Source: Psychromonas sp. SA13A (GTDB lineage Bacteria > Pseudomonadota > Gammaproteobacteria > Enterobacterales > Psychromonadaceae). Taken from it: DNA of 64,000 bases. This document shows positions 20,801 to 28,900 of this stretch, piece by piece. Both the position numbers and the translations under genes were made by a program. The notes under the pieces were generated by a model that was given only the letters and a program-made list of their open reading frames with translations, had not been told where the DNA came from and made no database searches. The stretch's first letter is position 1. Each line of letters opens with the position of its first letter. The stretch is from the NCBI RefSeq assembly GCF_011378715.1, contig NZ_WTKU01000002.1, forward strand, positions 124,001-188,000, written 5' to 3'.

Positions 20801-23076
20801 ACACATTACACACATTATTAGAATCAAAGGAACAGTGGCAGTCGGTTATTTATCTGCATCCTAAAACAGCAGTTGAAGGGATTAGCTTTACAGAGGATCA
20901 TAAAAAAGGATTACAGTTAGCCTTTCTGTTAGCGAAGTTAAGTAAACTTAACAAAATAAATAACGATGACCGTGTATCATTTTTGGTGTTAACACGCCAA
21001 GGTGGTGATTTTGCAACGAATAATATCGAACAAAAAGCGGATCTTGTGCAAGGTGGATTAGCTGGTTTAGTGAAAACAATCGCCCATGAGTGGGATAATG
21101 TGTTTTGCCGTATTGTTGATATTCCTAGTAAATATGCTGCTAATAAAGTTACCAAGATAGTTGTCGGTGAACTCAATGACAAACAAATATTACCGGTTGA
21201 AGTTGGCTTTAATGAACAGGGGCGCCTTTCACTAGTCGCCAAAAGTACCGACAGTTATCAATTACAAAGTGATAATAAGTTAGATGAGAATAGTGTTTTC
21301 TTAGTGAGTGGCGGTGCTAAAGGAGTGACAGCACATTGTGTCATTGAAATTGCTAAACAATACCAGTGTAAATTTATTTTACTAGGGCGCTCAAGTTATC
21401 AGGCTAAAGAAGATGATTGGTCACTTAGTTATGTCACTGAGAGCGAATTAAAAAAAGCTGCTATGAAACATTTGCTCAATACAGGTGAAAAACCAAGCCC
21501 TAAGTTGATTAAACAGTTGATCGGGCCGGTACTCGCTAATCGAGAAATAACACAAACCTTACAGAGCATTGAAGCTTTCGGAGGTATTGCTGAATACGTT
21601 AGCGCGGATGTTTGCGACCAAGAAAACCTTAAAGCAGTGATTCAACCAATTTGTGATTTGTGGGGACCGATTACGGGTGTTATACATGGCGCCGGTGTAC
21701 TAGCAGATAAATTTATTGAACAAAAAACATTAGCCGAATTTGATCAGGTATATAACACTAAAATTCAAGGGTTGAATGCATTGTTAGCTTGTTGTGAGTT
21801 AAGCACATTACAACATTTAGTGTTATTTTCTTCTGCAGCGGGCTTTTATGGTAACCCTGGTCAATCTGATTACGCGATTGCGAATGAAATCCTTAATAAA
21901 GTAGCTTACCGTTTTAAAGATTTATATCCAGCGGCGCAGGTGCTTAGTTTCAATTGGGGACCTTGGAATGGTGGTATGGTTACAGCAGAGTTGAAACGTA
22001 TGTTCGACGAGCGTGGTGTATACATTATTCCTATTCAATCGGGGGCTACATTACTGGCCAGCGAGTTGGCGGCTAATAGCAATCGTTGTGTGCAAATTGT
22101 AGTCGGTACTGATATGTCTGGTAATCATGATGCTTTAGATACGAATGATACGGCTGCTAAGCATAATTTGTCTACTCAAGAATGGGCGTTAGAGGGGAAT
22201 AATCAAACATTAATCGGTGTTAACAAAGTCGTGACAAAAACCTTTAATCCCGATAATAGTTTATTGATTGCAGATCATAAAATTGATGGTCAGCAAGTAT
22301 TACCTACTGTGTGCGCGATGGCTTGGATGCGTTCAACTTGTGAAGCCTTGTATCCTGATTATTCTTATCAAAGTATTGAACACTTTAAGTTGTTAAAAGG
22401 TGTTGTTTTTGATGGTAAACAATCGATACATTACTTGATTAATACAACCGTGATCAGTGAGTCTGATTCTTCCATTGCTATTGAAGTAGTGGTTAGTAGT
22501 GAAAAAGAACCCACTAAATCATTTTATCATTATCGTGCCGTATTGAATTTGATTAAACCTGGTTATCAACAAAATGCGGAGCAAATAATGTATCAAGGTA
22601 TTTTACCGCAGCGAGTAAGCAAGCAGTCTGCACAAGCTAACGCTTTGTATTCAGACGGTAGTTTATTCCATGGTGAGAGTTTACAGGGTATTAAACATGT
22701 CCATCAATTAGATGAATCTGGTTTATTAATCGAATGTGTTATTGAACCTTCAGCGCTGTCTGCACAAGGTGAATTTTTATTAGCTGACAATAATGTGTTA
22801 GCCAATGATCTGGTATATCAAGCTCTGTTAGTGTGGACAAGTAAAATAATGGATGCCGGTAGTTTGCCAACGAGCACTGAGCAATGGCAGTTATTTCGAG
22901 ATGTAAAAGTAGGTGAAGATTTCTTTATAAAATTGACGATCACTAAACAATCGGGACAGTCGGTGATTGGCGATCTTTTATTGATTGATCAAAATAATCG
23001 AGTGATTAGTAAAATAAGCGCAGCAGAAGTCACCTGTAGCGCAAGTTTACGTGAGTTATTTAAGGCTAGCGCTTAA
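14854..23076 (+). CDS. pfaA: PfaA, multidomain PUFA synthase (KS-AT-6xACP-KR-DH)
   Basis: Largest subunit of the anaerobic polyketide-type synthase for EPA or DHA; 2740 residues from the ATG that follows TTGGAGAAAACA (another ATG six codons upstream lacks a ribosome site). Domain order: ketosynthase (about 20-480, active C223 in VDAACAGS), malonyl-CoA:ACP acyltransferase (about 600-920, S696 in GHSFGE), an EKIVEKVVEKIV linker, six tandem acyl carrier proteins with phosphopantetheine serines S1276, S1384, S1492, S1600, S1711 and S1822 in LGIDSIKR, ketoreductase (about 2140-2400, SGGAKG and Y2340), and a C-terminal dehydratase-like hotdog domain (H2475 in ADHKIDGQQVLP). Pfa synthases carry varying ACP numbers; more ACPs raise output. 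ACPs 2 and 3 are nearly identical. pfaB begins two bases after the stop, so the genes are co-transcribed. Confidence 0.98.
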   Translation: MSKKQTTNPASDKRLNSRLQETPIAIVGMASVFAESKNLGQFWDTIVNSVNGIQDVPEDRWAIDDYYSADKKEADKSYCKRGAFLPEIDFDPMEFGLPPNLLELTDITQLMALVVARDVLADAGVSEESSFDRDKMGIVLGVGGGQKQGGQLMSRLQGPVLEKVLKASGLSQDDTQVIVDKFKKAYIPWEENSFPGMLGNVIAGRIANRFNFGGTNCVVDAACAGSLSAIKMAVSDLLEYRSDMMLSGGICCDNSPFMYMSFSKTPAFTDGDCIRPFDDKSNGMMIGEGVGMIALKRLEDAERDGDRIYSVIKGIGSSSDGKFKSIYAPRPEGQLKALKRAYQDAGFDPKTCGLIEAHGTGTKAGDAAEFRGLELLFSENNDQKQHVALGSVKSQVGHTKAAAGAAGLIKASLALHHKVLPATINVDKPNQNLDIENTPLYINTETRPWMQRADGAKRQAGISSFGFGGTNFHLVLEEYTQNQQGAYRLNEVAQTLLFAADNKQSLLNTLKTELASLQVDPEQQPYALNQLILSYPIKKVAEKQARCGFVAKGVEQTIKLLQQLITQLTTDQNSEWSTPTGLYYREQAMPTNGKVVALFSGQGSQYVNMGRELVCHFPSMMASQVHIDQQFHQAGETSLSQFVYPIPVFDQQKRDQQELALRATQYAQPAIGSLSVGLFNTFKQAGFKADFAAGHSFGELTALWAAEVISEADFMKLAKARGQAMSAPDNNTQNSEAFDPGTMAAVIGNISDIESNIEAIEGVEIANYNANNQAVIAGTTDAIAIATTQLTDSGFKVIALPVSAAFHTPLVGHAQQPFAEAIDGVKFNKPKIAVYSNATGEAHSDDHNQIKSALKEHILQSVQFSKEINNLYDAGGRIFVEFGPKNVLTRLVDNILGDKNDVVTIATNNNPKQCSDLQLRLAAVQMAVLGLELDNIDPYSAVVRPTIAPKKSPLAMKLSGASYVSNKTKKAFQDELTDGWKVAQAVPLSEPQIKEVIVEKIVEKVVEKIVYVDSQGKRLADQTGANIQDQASAHLATNAINRISNNQQQLASSIESSVEQFVKHQSQLLSVHQAYLEGPNQYADTFKTVLAAQAGQQKLPDGLDKTLAMYHDFQTETLRVHETYLNNQTDNMQQMLNNVSAVEVSENRTTNSVSNLKNPMYNVTDSATARSTDKLQPEMQANQFQSSQKESVAANANTNISTANDLDLQQQLKVTHATIQSQQVKQPANVIAVTETKADAQAIESIMLNVVADKTGYPTEMLELSMDMEADLGIDSIKRVEILGAVQDQVTDLPELDAEQLSQMRTLAEIVNYMHSVVVVNPMREIVASATAIQVETAKVDNNTSLNLNDIEKVMLNVVADKTGYPTEMLELSMDMEADLGIDSIKRVEILGAVQDEIANLPELDAEQLSQMRTLDEIVAYMHSVVIVNPMSEVVASATAIQVETAKVDNNTSLNLNDIEKVMLNVVADKTGYPTEMLELSMDMEADLGIDSIKRVEILGAVQDEIADLPELDAEQLSQMRTLDEIVAYMHSVVMVNPMSEVVALATEIQLETEKVANNNALNLNDIETVMLSVVADKTGYPVEMLELTMDMEADLGIDSIKRVEILGAVQDKIVDLPELDAEQLSQMRTLAEIVNYMHSVVIVNPVVDVVASTPVVTATQVEIAKVTSKNSLNLNDIEKVMLSVVADKTGYPTEMLELTMDMEADLGIDSIKRVEILGAVQDEIVDLPELDAEQLSQMRTLAEIVNYMHSVVTVNPMTDVEVSTPVVIATQVETAKATSNNSLNLNDIEKVMLNVVADKTGYPVEMLELTMDMEADLGIDSIKRVEILGAVQDEITDLPELDAEQLSQMRTLDEIIQYMHSVQSSAIVLPVLNAEISPEKPLVLENAATENNLEINYVIDPSPSATVEIKKLATLECINSSVDNKNLLLVNDGLNSCVLIANELSTLGWNVSVLTPAWVVEKMTKSFDQNIERLVLPELCENTLHTLLESKEQWQSVIYLHPKTAVEGISFTEDHKKGLQLAFLLAKLSKLNKINNDDRVSFLVLTRQGGDFATNNIEQKADLVQGGLAGLVKTIAHEWDNVFCRIVDIPSKYAANKVTKIVVGELNDKQILPVEVGFNEQGRLSLVAKSTDSYQLQSDNKLDENSVFLVSGGAKGVTAHCVIEIAKQYQCKFILLGRSSYQAKEDDWSLSYVTESELKKAAMKHLLNTGEKPSPKLIKQLIGPVLANREITQTLQSIEAFGGIAEYVSADVCDQENLKAVIQPICDLWGPITGVIHGAGVLADKFIEQKTLAEFDQVYNTKIQGLNALLACCELSTLQHLVLFSSAAGFYGNPGQSDYAIANEILNKVAYRFKDLYPAAQVLSFNWGPWNGGMVTAELKRMFDERGVYIIPIQSGATLLASELAANSNRCVQIVVGTDMSGNHDALDTNDTAAKHNLSTQEWALEGNNQTLIGVNKVVTKTFNPDNSLLIADHKIDGQQVLPTVCAMAWMRSTCEALYPDYSYQSIEHFKLLKGVVFDGKQSIHYLINTTVISESDSSIAIEVVVSSEKEPTKSFYHYRAVLNLIKPGYQQNAEQIMYQGILPQRVSKQSAQANALYSDGSLFHGESLQGIKHVHQLDESGLLIECVIEPSALSAQGEFLLADNNVLANDLVYQALLVWTSKIMDAGSLPTSTEQWQLFRDVKVGEDFFIKLTITKQSGQSVIGDLLLIDQNNRVISKISAAEVTCSASLRELFKASA
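18841..19488 (+). repeat. Near-identical 324-bp tandem repeat (ACP2/ACP3)
   Basis: Bases 18841-19164 and 19165-19488 are two 324-bp units encoding ACP2 and ACP3 with their linkers. By eye they differ at only a handful of positions, far less than the other four ACP units. This points to a recent duplication or gene conversion. Confidence 0.9.
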
Positions 23077-23078
23077 TA

Positions 23079-25964
23079 ATGCTTGCTGTGATCGGTCTAG
23101 GGGGGAGTTTTGCATCAGTAAAAGATATTGATGCATTCGATTACCACTTATACAGAAATCAATCTATTCCATTAGTAAAGCAGGGCCATTATGGGCCTAT
23201 TTTAACTGATGCCGAAAGGGTTGTTGAGCAGTTATTAACGGTAAATCATTTAACTGGCGATGATATTAACTTATTGATTGTAGATGAAGACAATTCATCT
23301 ATTTTTCAGCCATTACTATCCAATACTGAATTCAGTACTAATTTTTTTGCTGTGAATACTGTTTTTTCGATTACAGAGGCATTGAAAAAGGCGCAAGAAG
23401 TAAGTTTTGTTGCTACAAATAACGACAAGCTTAGCTACTCTCGCACTGTAAAATCAAATATCAGCACTGTAAACAATAAAGCAGCCATCATCCTTTCTAT
23501 TAATCAACAATATTTAGATGGTGTTGCTGCATTATTAGTTTGCGATAAAGCTTTACTTGAACAACCACTATCGCAATTTCATTTATGTCATTGTTATGCT
23601 GAAATTAATGCATTTTCTACTTTGAATTATACAAAAACTTCTTGTAATGATGAAGTGAGTGAACATATACAAGATTTTTTATCGACTAATGATATTAATC
23701 CTGCCCAGGTTGAATCTATACTCACTGGTGAATCTGTAGCTGAAGGTTGTACAAGTGAACAAAACAAAGTTTACCGGCATCAGCATCAAGGCAGTTGGCT
23801 AAATGCCTTTCAATGTTTATCTGAACAACAAATTCAAGCATCATCTGGACAAAAAAAAGATCAAGCTAAGACAACATTATTAACGGCAGTAGAGTGTATT
23901 AGGACTGATTCGGTAAATTTCACTGTGTTAGTGTCACTGCTTGCCGCTATATTATGTTTAGATCAGCGCTATCGTTTAGGTTGTAAGCAAAGCTTGATTC
24001 AAAAGAAAAATAAAAAGCAGGGGGCAAAGCAAGCTGATAATGAAACACCGTCTATAACCGATTGGCAACATTCACCTTTTTACTATCTAGCCCATTCGAA
24101 CAGTTATTTAAGTGATAAAGCAAACGAGGGAGCTAATACTAGACCTCGTCGAGTGATTGTAAGCCATGTCGGCCATGTAAAAGATTCGATGAAAGATGCT
24201 AATAAAGCTGATGTTAAAAATATTGACAACAATACTTATATTAATGGGCTGCTTGAATTAATTAGTGTGTCCGCAGCAGGCATAAAAAAAGGTGATAGTT
24301 TTAACGTAAATAATGGTTTTTTAGCTCAACAAGCGTTAAAACCAGTGATTTTTCGTGCTTCAAAGATGCAATTATTATTAAAGCTTTTAAAGCAAACATT
24401 ACTGCATGTAATGGATATGATTTCTGCAAGTCAAACATTGTCATTTGTTGAATTTGTTAAGCAAAAAAATAATTTAACTTATTCGATTAATGCTCAAGTG
24501 GATGCTCAAGATAATAACCAAATCAATGCTAAACTCGCGATGGATGAAGATACTCAGGCGCAGTTTTGTGTCGTGCTGTTAGCGTCTTCATTTATAACAT
24601 TAATGGAACAAATACAATTAGCCATCGCCGGTGTTAGCGTTGCCCAGCAAAATAACAAACCTTGGAAGACACCTGTTGGTAGCTATTTTAGTGGGCAAGC
24701 AGTGAGTACCTTTAAAACGCCAAAACCACTTAGTTTTATCTACCCCGGTGTGGGCGCATTATACGTCAATATGGGCAAAGATTTACTGCGTTTATTTCCT
24801 CAATGTTGGCAATCATTATCCATGCTCAGTGATGATCTTGCACATAGCTTACAAGATGCGTTGCTCACACCACGCTTGATAGATGAAGTTGATTTTAATA
24901 TGTCCTTAGCGCTAGAAAAGTCGTTACGTGCAGAATTAGCGAATATTGCTGAGGCAGGCGTTAGTTATGCGTGTTTATTAACTAATATTTTTCAGCAACA
25001 ACTTGGTTTAAAAGCGACCAGTGCTGCGGGTTATAGCATGGGAGAAGTGAGTATGTTTGCTGCGCTAGACTGTTGGCAAACACCACAGTTAATGAGCCAG
25101 CGTTTCAGAAATAGCAAGGTGTTTACTGAGCAGTTATCTGGTCCATTAAAACGCTTACAGAGCATTCAAATAAACAGCCTAGATAAAATTGAATTTACTG
25201 AGCAGAGTAGCTGTACTGTAATAAATAAAACACCAAATAAAACACCAAATAAAACAAGCAATACTACCAACAACAAAATCGATAAAAGCAGTGTTAGTTC
25301 AACCCCTGAACAACCTTTGTGGGAGTCTTATCATATCAAAGCGGGGCTTTCACAGGTTGAATCCATTATTGAAGAATTCCCAAGTGTTTATATCACTATT
25401 ATCAATACGCCAGAGAGTCTGGTCATTGCTGGTGTGCCTGAACAATGTTTAGCATTAGCCAAACGATTAAATTTGCGTGCTATCGCTCTGAATGTACACA
25501 ACATAATTCACTGTGAGTTAGCAAAAAGCGAATATGAAAACATGTTGCAGCTGTATTCTTTACCGATCAAACAAAAACTAAGTTGCCAGCTATTTTCAAG
25601 TTCGTGTTATTTACCGATACCTATCACGCAAAAAGCCATTGCCGTGAGTATTAGTAAATGTTTAACGGAATTAGTTGATTTTCCTCGCTTAATAAACAAA
25701 ATAGTGGCATCAGGTGAAACGGTCTTTATTGAGATGGGCGCGGGTAAGTCCCTGAGTACTTGGATTGAACGCATTTTAAAAAATAGCACTCAGCCAATTA
25801 CCTGTTTATCAGTTAACCAAAATAAATTAGATGATCATAGTGCCATTTTAAAAACCATCGCAGCCTTGTTGAGCCTTGGTTATCCTATTCATTTACAGCC
25901 TTTTTTTAGTGGTTCATTAATACGACCCGTTAAGAAGTTGTCTGCTTTAGTATCAGTATCATAG
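23079..25964 (+). CDS. pfaB: PfaB, acyltransferase subunit of PUFA synthase
   Basis: Second subunit of the Pfa synthase, 961 residues. The C-terminal half (about 550-930) is an acyltransferase domain: it opens with FIYPGVGALYVNMGKDLL and has the nucleophile S653 in AAGYSMGEV. The N-terminal 500 residues are a diverged ketosynthase-like or structural region without a recognisable active cysteine. Work on other Pfa systems indicates that PfaB helps decide between EPA and DHA; the sequence alone does not tell which is made here. A low-complexity NKTPNKTPNKTS insert (716-727) interrupts the acyltransferase. The start lies two bases after the pfaA stop with only a distant AAGG, so translation is probably coupled. 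Confidence 0.95.
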   Translation: MLAVIGLGGSFASVKDIDAFDYHLYRNQSIPLVKQGHYGPILTDAERVVEQLLTVNHLTGDDINLLIVDEDNSSIFQPLLSNTEFSTNFFAVNTVFSITEALKKAQEVSFVATNNDKLSYSRTVKSNISTVNNKAAIILSINQQYLDGVAALLVCDKALLEQPLSQFHLCHCYAEINAFSTLNYTKTSCNDEVSEHIQDFLSTNDINPAQVESILTGESVAEGCTSEQNKVYRHQHQGSWLNAFQCLSEQQIQASSGQKKDQAKTTLLTAVECIRTDSVNFTVLVSLLAAILCLDQRYRLGCKQSLIQKKNKKQGAKQADNETPSITDWQHSPFYYLAHSNSYLSDKANEGANTRPRRVIVSHVGHVKDSMKDANKADVKNIDNNTYINGLLELISVSAAGIKKGDSFNVNNGFLAQQALKPVIFRASKMQLLLKLLKQTLLHVMDMISASQTLSFVEFVKQKNNLTYSINAQVDAQDNNQINAKLAMDEDTQAQFCVVLLASSFITLMEQIQLAIAGVSVAQQNNKPWKTPVGSYFSGQAVSTFKTPKPLSFIYPGVGALYVNMGKDLLRLFPQCWQSLSMLSDDLAHSLQDALLTPRLIDEVDFNMSLALEKSLRAELANIAEAGVSYACLLTNIFQQQLGLKATSAAGYSMGEVSMFAALDCWQTPQLMSQRFRNSKVFTEQLSGPLKRLQSIQINSLDKIEFTEQSSCTVINKTPNKTPNKTSNTTNNKIDKSSVSSTPEQPLWESYHIKAGLSQVESIIEEFPSVYITIINTPESLVIAGVPEQCLALAKRLNLRAIALNVHNIIHCELAKSEYENMLQLYSLPIKQKLSCQLFSSSCYLPIPITQKAIAVSISKCLTELVDFPRLINKIVASGETVFIEMGAGKSLSTWIERILKNSTQPITCLSVNQNKLDDHSAILKTIAALLSLGYPIHLQPFFSGSLIRPVKKLSALVSVS
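25224..25259 (+). repeat. 12-bp tandem repeat inside pfaB
   Basis: Three in-frame copies of AATAAAACACCA (the last ends AAGC) encode NKTP, NKTP and NKTS in the acyltransferase part of PfaB. The first two units are identical. Confidence 0.92.
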
Positions 25965-25973
25965 AGAGTAATT

Positions 25974-28900
25974 ATGGAAAACATCGCCATCGTAGGTATT
26001 GCTAATTTATTTCCAGGGTCGAGTGCACCTGAGGAGTTTTGGCAGCAATTACTAAAGCAACAAGATAATCGAACGCCAATCACTGAACATGAACTAGGTG
26101 TTAATCCAAACGACTATCTAGGGCGCAAGGGTGAAAGCGATAAATATTATTGTTTATATGGCGGTTACATTCGTGATTTTAACTTTGATGGTACTGAATA
26201 TATTACTAATCAACGCTCATTAAATGGAAGGAAAGCAGTAACTGCCGATGATTTAAACCAGCTAGATGATTTACATCAATGGTCGCTGTACGTGACTAAA
26301 CGTGCTTTGCAGGATGCAGGGTATTTGCACAGTGAAAAATTAAAAGATTGTGGGTTGATTCTAGGTAACCTTTCTTTCCCGACCAAGCAATCTAATCATC
26401 TTTTTTTAGAGTTATATCGTGATGTGGTAGAGCTTGCCTTACAGCAAACGATTGATTCAAGGTTTCAACTGTCTACTTTTGTACCTACTAAAACCGTTTC
26501 TCCTTATAATGCACTTGTGGCCGGTTATCCCGCTGCTTTATTAGCTGAAGTTAATGGTCTCGGTGGCAATTATTTTTCCTTGGATGCTGCTTGTGCTTCA
26601 TCATGTTATAGCGTGAAATTAGCCTGTGATTATTTGCAAACGGGTAAAGCTAATATGATGTTAGCGGGGGCGGTTTCTGCTGCCGATTCTTTATTTGTGA
26701 ACATGGGATTTTCAATCTTTCAAGCTTTTCCTGAAAATAATCGACATGCTCCTTTTGATCAAGATTCACAAGGGCTATTTGCTGCACAAGGTGCCGGTAT
26801 GATGGTACTTAAGCGACATAGTGATGCCATTAAAGACGGGGATCATATTCATGCTGTGATCAAAGGCGGAGCTTTAACCAATGATGGCAAAGGTGAATTT
26901 GTACTTAGTCCTAATAGTAAAGGGCAAATATTAGCTTATCAAGAAGCCTATAAAGATGCGCAGATTGATCCACGAGAAATTGATTACATTGAATGCCATG
27001 CAACGGGGACTCCTAAAGGCGATAAAGTTGAATTAACGTCTATGGAACAGTTTTTTAGACAATATCATCATAAACCTTTACTTGGATCTGCAAAATCTAA
27101 CCTCGGTCATTTATTAACGGCTGCAGGTATGCCTGCGATGACAAAAGCTATTTATGCACTTAACGAGAAAATGATCCCTGCAACCATTAATGTTGATAAT
27201 GCCATTGCGACTAAACAGGGTTACTTTTCAGCACAACAGATCCCGACTCAGAATATAAGATGGCCTGAAACCTCACATTCATTAGATCATAAACATCAAA
27301 ATACAGCAGGTGTTAGTGTGTTTGGTTTTGGTGGTAGTAATGCTCACTTAGTGTTGCAAGCGGGTGATAGCCCAAAAACAGACAATACAAATCAACTGAA
27401 CCCTGTACAAAGTCTTGCTATTGTTGGAATAGATTGCCACTTTGGTTCGGTTGATAATGCATTCGATTATCAGCAGTTATTAAATAGCAACGAAAATCAT
27501 TTTGTGGATTTACCGGAGAAACGTTGGCAAGGGATTGATAAACAGGCATCAGTACTCAATCGAATGGGATTACAAAAAGCCCCTAAAGGGAATTATGTCA
27601 GTGAATTTGAGATAGATTTTTTGCGTTTTAAGATTCCGCCTAATGATCAAGATAGCTTGATACCACAACAGTTATTAATGATGAAGGTGGCTGACAATGC
27701 CGCTAAAGATGCTAACTTAACGCCAGGAAGTAATGTTGCTGTTTTGGTCGCTATGGGATTAGAGCTTGATCTACACCAATATCGTGGACGTGTTAATCTG
27801 CACAGCCAAATTCAGCAAAGTTTATCTGCACTGGGAGTTGAATTAACCGAGCAGCAGTTGGCCGAATTGATTGCTATCAGCAAACAGAGTATTAACCAAC
27901 CGGCGCAGCTAAACCAATACACTAGTTTTATTGGTAATATCATGGCTTCAAGAATCTCTGCATTATGGGACTTTAGTGGACCTGCCTTTACGGTTTCTAG
28001 TGAAGAAAACTCGGTGTATAAATGCATTGATATTGCGGATAATTTATTTAAAACGAGCGCGGTCGAAGCAGTTATTATTGCAAGTGTTGATTTAGCGGGA
28101 AGTATCGAAAATATTTCACTGAGGCAACGTTTTAGTGCAAGTGAAATGAATCCTATGGAAAATCGAGTTGCTGTAAATGCACATGTACAATCCCGTTCTG
28201 AACAACAATTACAGTGGTTAGTCGGAGAAGGCGCAGGAGCTATTGTTGTTAAAGCAAATTCTGCTCAGGTACTCGCACAAGTAAAGGATTTAGAAGGTGA
28301 TAACTCGCAGCTCGCAGACTCTCGAGTGAACGAATCTGATACAGTTTATGCAAATATTGAAGCTGTTAACTTTGCCCCTAATATCAATGCACAGAGTAAT
28401 GTTGAGGTTATTTCTCGTACATTAGCAAAAGCACAGATCAGTGCAGCACAAATTACCCAAGTTGAAGCTTTTGCCGCCGGTAATCAACAACAATTAACAG
28501 ATGAACATCATGCTTTGACTACGCTTTATGCAAGTGCCTCTATTGTTTCTAGCAAGCAAAAGATAGGGCATTGTTATAACGCATCTGGCATGGCGAGCCT
28601 TATTGCAAGTGTATTTGCTGTTAAGGACAATAAACAAACAGACGGTGAACAAAATAATGTTGTTCTACCAAGTCGTTATGTTGCAATAAATGGATTAGGT
28701 ATGGACAATAGTATTGCCCATCTTATTATGTCTAATGTGAACGCGACTAAATTTGTTACTAAGGTAACAGCTAAGCCTTCTAAGCCAGGATTAATTAAAA
28801 CGGTAACCTTAGGCGGTAAATCAATTTTTGATAGTATTTGCCAACAACAAAACAATCCACTCATTGAGCAAATACAGCACTCTTTTAATAGGCAGTTTAA

